NCBI GenBank assembly: GCA_009379955.1
Contig: WHST01000010.1
Span: 1-64,000 of the forward strand
Length of the DNA: 64,000 nucleotides
Direction: 5' to 3'
DNA from: Streptosporangiales bacterium
GTDB lineage: Bacteria > Actinomycetota > Actinomycetes > Streptosporangiales > WHST01
The number at the start of each line of letters is the position of its first letter. Within the stretch, counting starts at the first letter, position 1. A model generated the notes under the pieces. It was not told the DNA's origin. It saw only the letters and a program-made list of their open reading frames with translations, and did not search any database. This document shows, piece by piece, positions 51,242 to 58,971 of the stretch. The position numbers and the translations under genes are program-made.

Positions 51242-52225
51242 GTGGACAGCCCGCTTCTCTCCCTGCCAGGTGCCGTGCCCGCCGACCCGCCCGACGAGGG
51301 GGTGGCGTGGCACTACGGTGACCCGGTCCGTGAGCAACGCGCGCTCGAGGACGGTCGCGGCTTCGTCGACCTGTCCCACCGTGCCGTCGTCCGGGTGAGC
51401 GGACCCGACCGGCTCGGCTGGCTGCACCTGCTCACCACCCAGCACCTGGAGCACCTCGCGCCGCACGAGGCGGCAACCGCGCTGCTGCTCTCCGCGCAGG
51501 GCCGGGTCGAGCACGCCCTCTCCCTCGTCGACGACGGCGAGGCCGTGACCATGCACGTCGAGCCGGGCACGGCAGCTCCGCTGGTCGAGTTCCTCGACCT
51601 GATGCAGTTCCGCTCCGACGTCGAGATCACCGACCTCACCGACGAGCTCGCGGTGGTCTGGGAGCCCCCGAACGACACCATGACGCCGTACCTCGCCCGG
51701 GTGTCCGACCGTGGTCGCGAGCTGTTCGTGCCCCGCGGCGAGCTGCCCGCGTACGCGGAGCGGCGCGGCGACCCGGCCGGTGTCTGGGCGTACGACGCGC
51801 TGCGGATCGCGGCGCACGAGCCGCGGTTCGGCCGCGAGACCGACCACAAGACGATCCCGCACGAGGTCGGCTGGATCGGCACCGCCGTCCACATGGACAA
51901 GGGCTGCTACCGCGGCCAGGAGACCGTCGCCCGGGTGCACAACACGGGCCACCCCCCGAGGCGGCTGGTGTTCCTCCACCTCGACGGCTCGGTCGAGACG
52001 CTGCCCGCGCACGGCGACCCGGTCGAGGCCGACGGCCGCGAGGTGGGCTTCGTCGGTAGCGCTGCGCGCCATCACGAGCTGGGCCCGATCGCGCTGGCCC
52101 TGGTGAAGCGGTCGACCCCCGTCGACACACCGCTGCTCGCCGGCGGCGTCGCCGCGTCCCAGGAGGTCATCGTGTCCCCGGACGCCGGCCTGCACCTGCG
52201 TCCGAAGCAGCTTCTCGGCGACTGA
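51242..52225 (+). CDS. ygfZ: YgfZ/GcvT-like folate-binding protein
   Basis: This 327-residue protein of the YgfZ/IBA57 family is related to aminomethyltransferase GcvT. The family signature KGCYRGQETVAR appears near residue 220, preceded by DHKTIPHEVGWIGTAVHMD. YgfZ uses tetrahydrofolate and the conserved cysteine to help make or repair Fe-S clusters. The GTG at 51242 follows TGTGGAGGGC. It stands in the fur-ygfZ neighbourhood typical of actinobacteria. Length is usual for the family. Confidence 0.9.
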   Translation: MDSPLLSLPGAVPADPPDEGVAWHYGDPVREQRALEDGRGFVDLSHRAVVRVSGPDRLGWLHLLTTQHLEHLAPHEAATALLLSAQGRVEHALSLVDDGEAVTMHVEPGTAAPLVEFLDLMQFRSDVEITDLTDELAVVWEPPNDTMTPYLARVSDRGRELFVPRGELPAYAERRGDPAGVWAYDALRIAAHEPRFGRETDHKTIPHEVGWIGTAVHMDKGCYRGQETVARVHNTGHPPRRLVFLHLDGSVETLPAHGDPVEADGREVGFVGSAARHHELGPIALALVKRSTPVDTPLLAGGVAASQEVIVSPDAGLHLRPKQLLGD

Positions 52226-52278
52226 ACGTCCCTTCCCGCTCGCGGGCCGTCACGCCGATCCTCGTCGTCTCCCTCTGC

Positions 52279-52286
52279 GATTCACA
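52279..52286 (+). promoter_or_regulatory. GATTCACA element upstream of the DUF574 gene
   Basis: GATTCACA within TGCGATTCACACG lies 37 bp before the DUF574 start. The same eight bases occur before the XRE/Scr1 gene (53448) and, inverted, before the gene at 54795. Confidence 0.45.
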
Positions 52287-52322
52287 CGTATGCTCGCGTC
52301 AAGCTGCGTTCTTGGAGGAGAG

Positions 52323-53144
52323 ATGACTGAAGCTGAGCAGGCCACGGGGACGGGTCCTGCCAGGCCGACCACGGCCGGCGTCTACGACGTCTACCTGGGC
52401 GGCGACCACCACACCCAGCTCGAGCGGGAGACGGCGGAGAAGCTGCGCTCGCTGATGCCCGACGTCGAGTCGATGGCGTGGGCGAACCGCAGCTTCCACC
52501 AGCGGGTGGCGCGCTGGCTGGCCGAGCAGGGCGTCCGCCAGTTCGTCGACCTGGGTGCCGGTCTGCCGACCCAGGACAACACCCACCAGGTGGTGCAGCG
52601 CGTCTCCTCGGACGCCCGCGTGGTCTATGTCGACATCGACCCGCGCACGGTCACCGCGGGGCAGCAGCTGGTCGCCGACTCACCGCACGTGGCCGTGGTC
52701 GAGGCCGACCTGCGTGAGCCGGAGGACGTGTTGGCGCGGCCCGAGCTGCGCGGAGTCATCGACCTGACGCAGCCCACCGCGTTGCTGTGCACGGCGGTGC
52801 TCCATTTCATCTCCGACGACGCGGACCCGTGGGGGATGATGAAGACCTACGTCGACGCCCTGGCTTCCGGCAGCTACCTCGCGCTGACCCACATCACCGC
52901 CGACAAGCAGGCCGCCGGCCCCGTGCAGGCGATCTCCAGCATCTACCGCGGTGCGGATCAGATGATCTACTTCCGCAACCGCGAGCAGGTGGAGTGGTTC
53001 TTCACCGGCCTGGACATGGTGCCCCCGTACGAGGGCGCCGACCCCAAGATCACGTTCATGGGCATCTGGGGCTGCGAGGACCCCGTCGAGGCTGACGACG
53101 ACATCGGCCGGTGGGCCCACGCCGGGGTCGCGCGCAAGCCGTGA
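52323..53144 (+). CDS. DUF574-family S-adenosylmethionine-dependent methyltransferase
   Basis: This 273-residue protein has the DUF574 pattern: TTAGVYDVYLGGDHHTQLE at the start, VRQFVDLGAGLPTQDNTHQV (SAM motif I), RVVYVDIDPRTVTAGQQLV and a C-terminal FFTGLDMVPPYEGADPKI. The family is strongly expanded in sporulating actinomycetes; substrates are unknown. The ATG at 52323 has GGAGGAGAG directly upstream. It is linked to DUF397 and XRE/Scr1 genes downstream and shares a GATTCACA promoter element with them. Confidence 0.9.
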   Translation: MTEAEQATGTGPARPTTAGVYDVYLGGDHHTQLERETAEKLRSLMPDVESMAWANRSFHQRVARWLAEQGVRQFVDLGAGLPTQDNTHQVVQRVSSDARVVYVDIDPRTVTAGQQLVADSPHVAVVEADLREPEDVLARPELRGVIDLTQPTALLCTAVLHFISDDADPWGMMKTYVDALASGSYLALTHITADKQAAGPVQAISSIYRGADQMIYFRNREQVEWFFTGLDMVPPYEGADPKITFMGIWGCEDPVEADDDIGRWAHAGVARKP

Positions 53145-53181
53145 GCCGGGGCCGGGGGCCGGGTGAGGGGAGGCGGGTTCC

Positions 53182-53418
53182 GTGTCCGATCGGTCCAAGC
53201 CGACCGTGCACGATCTGGGCGTCGACGTCGACGCGCTGACCTGGCGGCGTTCCGGTGACAGTGCCACGGACCTCGAGGTCGCGTTCGCCGGTGAGTGGAT
53301 CCTGGTACGCGCCGGCGGCGGCCAGGTGCTCGTCTTCGACCACGCCGAGTGGGACGCGTTCGTCCGCGGCGCACGCGGCCGCGAGTTCGACGACGCGGCG
53401 ACACCGGACGGCGGTTGA
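53182..53418 (+). CDS. DUF397-like small protein
   Basis: This 78-residue protein has LTWRRSGDSATDLEVAFAGE and VFDHAEWDAFVRGARGREFD, a diverged DUF397 pattern. In WhiJ-type systems DUF397 proteins act as partners or antagonists of the adjacent XRE regulator. The GTG at 53182 lies 38 nt after the methyltransferase gene. It precedes the XRE gene and differs from the second DUF397 protein that follows it. Confidence 0.8.
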   Translation: MSDRSKPTVHDLGVDVDALTWRRSGDSATDLEVAFAGEWILVRAGGGQVLVFDHAEWDAFVRGARGREFDDAATPDGG

Positions 53419-53447
53419 CCGCTCGAAGGCGAAGGTACGCGACTTGC

Positions 53448-53455
53448 GATTCACA
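53448..53455 (+). promoter_or_regulatory. GATTCACA element upstream of the XRE/Scr1 gene
   Basis: GATTCACA is embedded in the inverted repeat ACTTG-CGATTCA-CAAGT (53442-53458). It precedes a possible -10 box TAGTAT (53469-53474) and the GTG at 53508. Confidence 0.5.
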
Positions 53456-53507
53456 AGTTGGGCAGGCATAGTATGGTGACGTTGCTCTGTCAAGGAGGGG
53501 ATCCGAG

Positions 53508-54359
53508 GTGAGCGGCAGCGCCTACGGATCGACGATCGCCAAGCGGAGGCTGTCGCGCCGCCTGACCGAGCTCAGGCTGGCGAACGGATTCACCGCCAAC
53601 CAGGTCTGCGACAAGCTCGACTGGGGACGCGGCAAGGTCGGCAGGTTCGAGAGCAACACCTGGCGGCGGCCGGAGATGTCCGACGTCCGCGACCTGCTCC
53701 GGCTCTACGAGAAATCCGAGGAGCAGCGGCGTGAGCTCGAGGACCTGGCCATCAAGGCCCGCGAACGCGCGTGGTGGCGCGACTACCCCGACGTGTTCGA
53801 CAACGAGTACGCAGGCTATGAGGCCGACGCGACGCGCATCCGCGTCTACGTGCCGCTGCTCGTGCCGGCACTGCTCGCCACCACGGCCTACATCGAGGCG
53901 GGCATGCGGGGCGGTAACCGAGAGCCGGAGTGGCGGCAGCGAGCGCTGGAGACGCGCCTGCGCCGGCAGGAGGTCCTCGAGCGCGACGACGGCACCGCGC
54001 CACAGTTCGTCGCGGTGCTCACGGAAGCGGCGCTGAGGTACCACTGGGGCAGCCGCGACGACCGGCGGGCGCAGGTCAAACACCTGATGGAGATGAGCAA
54101 GCGGGCCAACATCGAGCTGCGGATCATCCGCTTCGCCGACGGCCCACATCCCGGGATCCTGGGGCCCGTGACCGTCTTCGACTTCGACGGGGACGAACCG
54201 AGCGTCGTGTTCGCCGAGACCGACCTGGCGGTGCCCGAGATCAGCGATCGGGCGCAGGCCGAGACCTACATCGAGTCCTTCGAACGTACCCGCGTGGCCG
54301 CCGCCACGCCGTCCGGCACGACCGCATATCTGGAGAAGATCGCGACAACACTGGAGTAG
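53508..54359 (+). CDS. XRE-family regulator with Scr1-type (DUF5753) domain
   Basis: This 283-residue protein has an N-terminal HTH_31/XRE domain (LTELRLANGFTANQVCDKLD, GRGKVGRFESNTW) and a C-terminal Scr1/DUF5753 domain (ARERAWWRDYPDVF, YVPLLVPALLATTAYIEAGM, RRQEVLERDDGTAPQFVAVL, FDGDEPSVVFAETD). This is the WhiJ-like arrangement that in Streptomyces works with a DUF397 protein to control development. The GTG at 53508 follows AAGGAGGGGATCCGAG. The DUF397 gene starts 3 nt after its stop, so they form an operon. The GATTCACA element upstream may be its operator. Confidence 0.93.
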   Translation: MSGSAYGSTIAKRRLSRRLTELRLANGFTANQVCDKLDWGRGKVGRFESNTWRRPEMSDVRDLLRLYEKSEEQRRELEDLAIKARERAWWRDYPDVFDNEYAGYEADATRIRVYVPLLVPALLATTAYIEAGMRGGNREPEWRQRALETRLRRQEVLERDDGTAPQFVAVLTEAALRYHWGSRDDRRAQVKHLMEMSKRANIELRIIRFADGPHPGILGPVTVFDFDGDEPSVVFAETDLAVPEISDRAQAETYIESFERTRVAAATPSGTTAYLEKIATTLE

Positions 54360-54362
54360 ATC

Positions 54363-54566
54363 ATGACCGACCTGTCTCAAGCCGTCTGGCGGAAGGCCAG
54401 CTACAGCCAGAACGGCGCCAACCAATGTGTGGAGGTCGCAGCGAACCTCCGCGGCGTGACGGCCGTGCGTGACAGCAAGCGGCCCGACGACGGCGCGCTG
54501 GTCGTCGACCGCGCCACCTTCGCGCGGTTCCTGCGCGACGTCAAGGATGGCCGCTTCGATTTGTAG
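54363..54566 (+). CDS. DUF397 protein, partner of the XRE/Scr1 regulator
   Basis: This 67-residue canonical DUF397 protein has VWRKASYSQNGANQCVEVAA, AVRDSKRPDDGALVV and FARFLRDVKDGRFDL. It is encoded 3 nt after the XRE/Scr1 gene. Known pairs of this type act together on DNA, with the small protein modulating the regulator. A rho-independent terminator follows within 25 bp, which closes the operon. Confidence 0.93.
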   Translation: MTDLSQAVWRKASYSQNGANQCVEVAANLRGVTAVRDSKRPDDGALVVDRATFARFLRDVKDGRFDL

Positions 54567-54588
54567 CTCGCGGTATCGAACACAGACG

Positions 54589-54630
54589 AAGATCCCCCGG
54601 CGGAGCGCACACTCCCCCGGGGGATCTTCT
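54589..54630 (+). terminator. Rho-independent terminator after the XRE-DUF397 operon
   Basis: The stem AAGATCCCCCGG / CCGGGGGATCTT (12 bp) has a 16-nt loop and is followed by CTTTGT. Confidence 0.85.
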
Positions 54631-54778
54631 TTGTCCGCGTCCTGTCTCAAGACACGCGCGGCCAACGTTACAACGCCTCACCCGGCCCGGCCGTCAGCGC
54701 GACGGAAGTCTTGTGGACGTCTTCATGGAGACGGCTTGTCACCACAAACTGACGTAGCGTAGAGTGCAGACTCAGCTT

Positions 54779-54791
54779 CTGTGAATCACAG
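54779..54791. promoter_or_regulatory. CTGTGAATCACAG palindrome (inverted GATTCACA)
   Basis: This near-perfect palindrome contains TGTGAATC, the reverse complement of GATTCACA. It ends 3 bp before the ATG at 54795 and could be an operator of the same regulator. Confidence 0.45.
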
Positions 54792-54794
54792 ATC

Positions 54795-55094
54795 ATGAGT
54801 CGCCGATGCACAGACCGAGACTCGGAAAGCGGAGATTCACCGGTGCAGAGCGGAGCCCCGTCAGACCACGACCACGGCGCCGAACGTCGTGGCCTCCCGT
54901 GGACCAAGGTCGACGACCTCAGTGCGGGTCAGCTCGCCGCGATGCAGACGATGGACGACGCCAGGCGCGAGGGCGTGCTCTCCGACGCGGATGCGCATGT
55001 GATCGAGGACCTGATCCGGGCCGGACACGTCCACGGCGCGCGGAAGCGGGTCAGCTCGGCGCGCAGGCGGGCGCAGACCGGGCCGGGAGGATGA
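54795..55094 (+). CDS. Hypothetical protein (99 aa)
   Basis: This is a 99-residue hydrophilic protein with an acidic, low-complexity N-terminus (SRRCTDRDSESGDSPVQSGA) and a helical C-terminus (LSAGQLAAMQTMDDARREGV, DADAHVIEDLIRAGHVHGAR) ending in Arg-rich SSARRRAQTGPGG. The ATG at 54795 is next to the GATTCACA-type palindrome; a GTG at 54843 with GCGGAGATTCACC upstream is an alternative. I do not recognise it. Two hairpins follow. Confidence 0.55.
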   Translation: MSRRCTDRDSESGDSPVQSGAPSDHDHGAERRGLPWTKVDDLSAGQLAAMQTMDDARREGVLSDADAHVIEDLIRAGHVHGARKRVSSARRRAQTGPGG

Positions 55095-55115
55095 CGCTCC
55101 GGCGTCCATGAGCCC

Positions 55116-55156
55116 GAGGCCGGGCAGCGGAGGCCCCGATGCCGCTGCCCGGCCTC
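55116..55156 (+). terminator. Hairpin terminator after the 99-aa gene
   Basis: A perfect 15-bp stem GAGGCCGGGCAGCGG / CCGCTGCCCGGCCTC has an 11-nt loop. Confidence 0.75.
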
Positions 55157-55212
55157 GATCCAACGCCCTCGCAGGTCACCAGGTGGGACCCTCGGAGCCT
55201 GCGAGGACCGTG

Positions 55213-55249
55213 GGTGTGGCGGCGATGACCCCGAGATCGCCGCCACACC
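55213..55249 (-). terminator. Hairpin terminator downstream of dtd
   Basis: A perfect 14-bp stem GGTGTGGCGGCGAT / ATCGCCGCCACACC has a 9-nt loop, 36 bp beyond the dtd stop on the convergent side. Confidence 0.7.
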
Positions 55250-55284
55250 CTCCGCGAAACCCTCCGCGAACGTGTCCCTGCCGC

Positions 55285-55710
55285 TCAGGCCTCGACGATG
55301 AGGGTCACCGGACCGTCGTTGACGAGGCCGACCCGCATGTCCGCGCCGAAGCGGCCGGTCGCGACGGTCGCGCCCAGCCGCCGCAGCTCGGCCACGACGG
55401 AGTCGACGAGTGGTTCGGCGACCGCGCCCGGTGCCGCCGCCGACCACGACGGTCGGCGTCCCTTGCGCGTGTCGGCGTAGAGGGTGAACTGGCTGACGAC
55501 GAGCAGCGGCGCATCGACGTCGGAGCACGACCTCTCCCCGTCGAGGATGCGCAGCCCCCACATCTTGGCGGCGAGCTTGGCCGCCGTCGCCTCGTCGTCG
55601 GCATGGGTGATCCCGACGAAGGCGAGCAGCCCGGGTCCGTCGATCGCGCCGACGGTCTCCCCGGCCACCGTGACGCTCGCTTCCCGCACCCGCTGGACGA
55701 CCGCGCGCAT
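55285..55710 (-). CDS. dtd: D-aminoacyl-tRNA deacylase
   Basis: This 141-residue protein of normal DTD length begins [20 protein letters not shown]. It has the active-site motifs [17 protein letters not shown] and [11 protein letters not shown]. It hydrolyses D-amino acids mischarged on tRNA, and also glycine from tRNA-Ala. The start is the ATG at 55710. It is transcribed divergently from dinB, a pairing with no known functional meaning. Confidence 0.95.
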   Translation of the reverse strand: MRAVVQRVREASVTVAGETVGAIDGPGLLAFVGITHADDEATAAKLAAKMWGLRILDGERSCSDVDAPLLVVSQFTLYADTRKGRRPSWSAAAPGAVAEPLVDSVVAELRRLGATVATGRFGADMRVGLVNDGPVTLIVEA

Positions 55711-55802
55711 CCGCCGAGCGTATCCGTCGTGAGGTCCGCGGACCTGTCGGACGTGCGTGCGAACATGTGTGCGACGAACGGTCGAGGCGAAGGCAGGGCG
55801 TG

Positions 55803-57074
55803 GTGCGCGACGAGCCGAGCATCCTGCACCTCGACCTCGATGCGTTCTTCGCGGCGGTCGAGCAGCGCGACAAGCCGTCGCTGCGCGGCCGGCCCATCGT
55901 GGTGGGTGGGCTCGGTCCCCGCGGAGTGGTGTCGACGGCGAGCTACGAGGCCCGGGCCTACGGCGTGCACTCGGCGATGTCGACGGGCGAGGCCCGCCGC
56001 CGCTGCCCGCAGGCGACCTATCTGGTCCCGAGGTTCGAGCCGTACCGCGCCGCGAGCGACATCGTCATGGGCGTGCTCGGCGAGCTCTCGCCCCGCATCG
56101 AGCCGCTGTCGCTCGACGAGGCGTTCGTCGACCTCGCCGACTCGGGCCACCGCCCACTCGACCGGGCGGCCGTGGTCGCGCTGGGCGCGGAGCTCAAGCG
56201 GCGCATCCGCGAGGCCACCGGGCTCACCGCGTCGGTCGGCGCCGGCACGTCCAAGCTGATCGCGAAGATCGCCTCCGACCTGCGCAAGCCCGACGGCCTC
56301 GTCGTCGTCCCGCCCGGCGACGAGCGTGACCTGCTGCGGCCGATGCCGGTGACCACGATCCCCGGCGTCGGCAAGGCGACGGCCGACCGGCTGGCGGGTG
56401 CGGGGGTGCGGTCGATCGCCGAGCTCGAGCGGTTGACCGAGCGCGAGCTCACCGGACTTCTCGGCGCGGCGCACGGCGGCGGGCTCCACCGCCTCGCGCG
56501 TGCGCAGGACGACCGGCTGGTCCAGACCGAGCGCGAGAGCAAGTCGATCAGCATCGAGGACACCTTCGACAGCGACGTCGCCGATCCGTCCTGGCTGCGC
56601 GCGACCAGCGACCGCATGGCCGTCCGGGTCACCGAGCGCCTGCGACGCTCCGGCTTCGCCGCGCGCACGGTCACGGTCAAGGTGCGGCTGTACGACTTCG
56701 CCACCCACACCCGCTCGTCCACGCTGCCCGCCGCCACCGACGAGCCCTCCGTGGTGGCCCGGGTCGCGCGCCGGCTGCTCACCGAGGTCGACACGTCCGA
56801 CGGGGTGCGGCTGCTGGGGGTCGGCGTCGCCGGCCTCGTGACAGGATCCCAGCCGGAGCTCTGGCTCGACGACCTCGCCCTGCCCGACTCCACCGACGGC
56901 GACGAGCCGCGCCGGCTGCTCGTCGGGCACGACGTCGAGCACGCCGATCACGGCCGCGGCTGGCTGGTCAGGGTCGACGACGAGCGGGTCGTGGTCAGGT
57001 TCGAGACCCGGGAGACGGGTCCCGGCCCGACCCGCACCGTCGTCCGCGACGACCCCCGGCTCCGGATAGTCTGA
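55803..57074 (+). CDS. dinB: DNA polymerase IV (Y-family)
   Basis: This 423-residue translesion polymerase has [19 protein letters not shown] and [14 protein letters not shown], which carry the catalytic carboxylates, and [20 protein letters not shown]. The little-finger domain is [20 protein letters not shown] onwards. A C-terminal tail of about 65 residues ([20 protein letters not shown]) extends beyond the E. coli length and is usual in actinobacteria. The GTG at 55803 (or the adjacent one at 55800) follows AAGGCAGGGC. The asparaginase gene begins 3 nt later. Confidence 0.93.
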   Translation: MRDEPSILHLDLDAFFAAVEQRDKPSLRGRPIVVGGLGPRGVVSTASYEARAYGVHSAMSTGEARRRCPQATYLVPRFEPYRAASDIVMGVLGELSPRIEPLSLDEAFVDLADSGHRPLDRAAVVALGAELKRRIREATGLTASVGAGTSKLIAKIASDLRKPDGLVVVPPGDERDLLRPMPVTTIPGVGKATADRLAGAGVRSIAELERLTERELTGLLGAAHGGGLHRLARAQDDRLVQTERESKSISIEDTFDSDVADPSWLRATSDRMAVRVTERLRRSGFAARTVTVKVRLYDFATHTRSSTLPAATDEPSVVARVARRLLTEVDTSDGVRLLGVGVAGLVTGSQPELWLDDLALPDSTDGDEPRRLLVGHDVEHADHGRGWLVRVDDERVVVRFETRETGPGPTRTVVRDDPRLRIV

Positions 57075-57077
57075 GAC

Positions 57078-58031
57078 GTGAGCTCAGCGCTTCTGCCCAT
57101 CCTCGCCGAGGTCGTCAGATCGGGTTTCGTGGAGTCGACGCACACGGGCTCGGCCGTCGCGATCGACTCCGACGGCAAGGTCGTCCTCGCCCTCGGTGAC
57201 GTCGACCGGCCGTGCTTCCCGCGCTCGTCGAACAAGCCGCTGCAGACGGTCGGTATGGTCCGCGCCGGGCTCGACCTGCCCGACGACCTGCTCGCCCTGG
57301 CGAGCGCGTCGCACTCCGGCGAGCCGATGCACGTCGAGGGTGTCCGCCGCCTGCTCGACTCGGCGGGCCTCGACCCGTCGGCGCTGCAGTGCCCGCCGGC
57401 GATGCCGATGAACCCGGCCGCCCTCCGGGCGAGCTACGTGGCGGGCGAGGGCCCCGACCTGCTGCGGATGAACTGCTCGGGCAAGCACGCGGCGATGCTC
57501 GCGACCTGCGTCGCCGCCGGCTGGCCGACGCAGACCTACCTCGACCCGGCGCACCCGCTGCAGCGGGAGATCAGGGCGACGGTGGAGGAACTCGCCGGCG
57601 AACGGGTCGCCCACACCGGCGTCGACGGCTGTGGCGCGCCGCTCTTCGCGATCACCCTGACCGGGCTCGTCCGCGCGTATCGATCGGTCGTCTCGTCAGA
57701 TCCCGGCACCGGGGCGCGTCGGGTGGCCGATGCGTTCCGCGCGTATCCCGAGCTCACCTCGGGTACCGAGCGTGAGGAGGCTCGACTGATGCGTGGGGTG
57801 CGCGGCCTCATGAACAAGGGTGGGGCCGAAGGAGTCGATGCTGCCGGCCTGCAGGGCGGGGCCGCGCTCGCCGTCAAGATCGCTGACGGCAGTCAGCGGG
57901 CTCGCACGCCTGTGACGGTGGCCCTGTTGAAGGCGCTCGGTGTGAGCGCTCCGATCCTCGACGAGCTGGCCACGGCGCCGGTTCTCGGTGGGGGCCGCTC
58001 GGTCGGGGAAGTTCGGGTTCTCGGGCTCTAA
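57078..58031 (+). CDS. Type-III (ReAV-like) L-asparaginase
   Basis: This 317-residue protein of the asparaginase II/ReAV family is unrelated in fold to E. coli AnsA/AnsB. CFPRSSNKPLQTVGM near residue 50 carries the SxxK pair, and MNCSGKHAAMLATC near residue 133 gives the second SxxK and a cysteine. VDGCGAPLFA supplies a further conserved cysteine. It releases ammonia from asparagine. The GTG at 57078 is 3 nt after dinB, so co-transcription is probable, although no functional link is known. The micro-ORF array begins 36 bp after its stop. Confidence 0.9.
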   Translation: MSSALLPILAEVVRSGFVESTHTGSAVAIDSDGKVVLALGDVDRPCFPRSSNKPLQTVGMVRAGLDLPDDLLALASASHSGEPMHVEGVRRLLDSAGLDPSALQCPPAMPMNPAALRASYVAGEGPDLLRMNCSGKHAAMLATCVAAGWPTQTYLDPAHPLQREIRATVEELAGERVAHTGVDGCGAPLFAITLTGLVRAYRSVVSSDPGTGARRVADAFRAYPELTSGTEREEARLMRGVRGLMNKGGAEGVDAAGLQGGAALAVKIADGSQRARTPVTVALLKALGVSAPILDELATAPVLGGGRSVGEVRVLGL

Positions 58032-58067
58032 GACCGGGGTGAGGTCGAGCTGAGTGACGCCCTGTGA

Positions 58068-58088
58068 TCACCAGTGGACGTCGCGCAC
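58068..58088 (-). CDS. Micro-ORF copy 1, MRDVHW (GTG start)
   Basis: The frame is GTG CGC GAC GTC CAC TGG TGA with AAGGAG ending seven nt before the GTG. The start codon differs from the other copies (GTG for ATG) but still works as a start. Confidence 0.4.
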   Translation of the reverse strand: MRDVHW

Positions 58089-58253
58089 GGTGGAGCTCCT
58101 TCTCGAGTGATCAGTCGTGGGGGAAGGGAGTCGTAGGTGGATATCGGTTCAGCGGCGTCAGATGTAACGCTTGGTGTTACCAGGACTCCGGTCAGTGGCG
58201 ATCTCGACGGATGTCTCGACCTCCGGCGTGGCGCCTGGTACGGACGCTGCGGC

Positions 58254-58274
58254 TCACCAGTGGACGTCGCGCAT
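58254..58274 (-). CDS. Micro-ORF copy 2, MRDVHW
   Basis: The frame is ATG CGC GAC GTC CAC TGG TGA with GAGGAG ending seven nt before the ATG. Confidence 0.4.
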   Translation of the reverse strand: MRDVHW

Positions 58275-58319
58275 GGCGGTGCTCCTCAGAGTTGTGCAGT
58301 GATCGGGTCGTGGGGTTGG

Positions 58320-58340
58320 TCACCAGTGGACGTCGCGCAT
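58320..58340 (-). CDS. Micro-ORF copy 3, MRDVHW
   Basis: Same frame; the upstream bases have changed to GCGAGGTACCGCC, shifting GGAG to GAGG while keeping the spacing of seven nt. Confidence 0.4.
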   Translation of the reverse strand: MRDVHW

Positions 58341-58384
58341 GGCGGTACCTCGCTACTCGGTCGGACGGTGGGAGTGCTGCGTGC

Positions 58385-58405
58385 TCACCAGTTGACGTCG
58401 CGCAT
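58385..58405 (-). CDS. Micro-ORF copy 4, MRDVNW
   Basis: One change, CAC to AAC, replaces His by Asn. GAGGAG and spacing are unchanged. Confidence 0.4.
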   Translation of the reverse strand: MRDVNW

Positions 58406-58450
58406 GGCGGTGCTCCTCGCGGGTCGGTGGGTTGTCGGCGTTCGGCGTGC

Positions 58451-58471
58451 TCACCAGTGGACGTCGCGCAT
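58451..58471 (-). CDS. Micro-ORF copy 5, MRDVHW
   Basis: ATG frame with GAGGAG seven nt upstream, identical to copy 2 over the core and to copy 4 apart from the His codon. Confidence 0.4.
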   Translation of the reverse strand: MRDVHW

Positions 58472-58536
58472 GGCGGTGCTCCTCGTGCTGTCGCGGGGAT
58501 TCTGTTGGTGTTCGTGAGCTGACGTGGCGCAGGTTT

Positions 58537-58971
58537 GTCACGCCGTACGGCACCGACCGAAGTCGGGCCGATCGAGGGGGTATCCCCTGATGGACTCGCT
58601 CGTTAGCAGGTTGCGGCGACGTGACCCGTCTGCAAGCACGCATGGCGCTACTCCTTCGGGTCGGACACGATCCGGCGGGGGAGCCATGGTGTCCGGACTC
58701 GCCGTCACCGCGCGGACCGGGGGTCAAACGAGCGAGCGAGGTGCCGACCTCACAGCAGTGATGCCGATCTACCGTCAGATCGCCGCGGCCACCGCTCCGC
58801 GCGACTTACGCTCGCAGTGTCGCTCAATCGAGAAGCGGGTGTCGACACCACGCGTTTTGCATAGACGCGCTGTGCCCAGTGCTCTCCGCGTACGCAGAGA
58901 GTAAGCTCAGAGAGACGCATTGGTGTGATCAACCTGCGCATGACCAGCCGAGAGTGATGCGGGAGGTAGTC
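58537..58971. other. Non-coding stretch before the diguanylate cyclase gene
   Basis: No convincing gene is visible. It contains the minus-strand GAAGGAGTAGCGCCATGCG relative of the array (ATG at 58643), which could open a 96-codon frame running into the array, and a near-palindrome CTCTCCGCGTACGCAGAGAG at 58891-58910 that may belong to the cyclase promoter. Confidence 0.5.

Larger units (their letters stand above)
58068..58536. repeat. Array of ~65-bp units carrying a conserved 33-38-bp core
   Basis: Five intact copies of the core start at 58068, 58254, 58320, 58385 and 58451. On the plus strand it reads CACCAGTGGACGTCGCGCAT then GGCGGTGCTCCTC. Decayed copies lie at about 58192 and 58516, and perhaps 58130, giving a mostly 62-66-bp period. 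On the minus strand each intact core is a Shine-Dalgarno (GGAG or GAGG), seven nucleotides, then a 21-nt frame for Met-Arg-Asp-Val-His/Asn-Trp-stop. A looser relative of the upstream part (GAAGGAGTAGCGCCATGCG, minus strand, ATG at 58643) opens the region. Between the cores the sequence is not conserved. No cas gene or modifying enzyme is near. Confidence 0.9.

Noticed and set aside
58064-58522. Plus-strand frame of 152 codons through the repeat array
   Set aside because: The repeats fall in different frames (SPVDVAHGGAP in some, TSGRRAWR in others), so no repeat protein is encoded; spacing of 65 and 66 bp breaks the frame.
58068-58536. Calling the array a CRISPR
   Set aside because: There are no cas genes in the window, the core has little internal dyad symmetry, internal copies are decayed, and changes preserve start codon and SD. 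It is kept only as an alternative in the findings.
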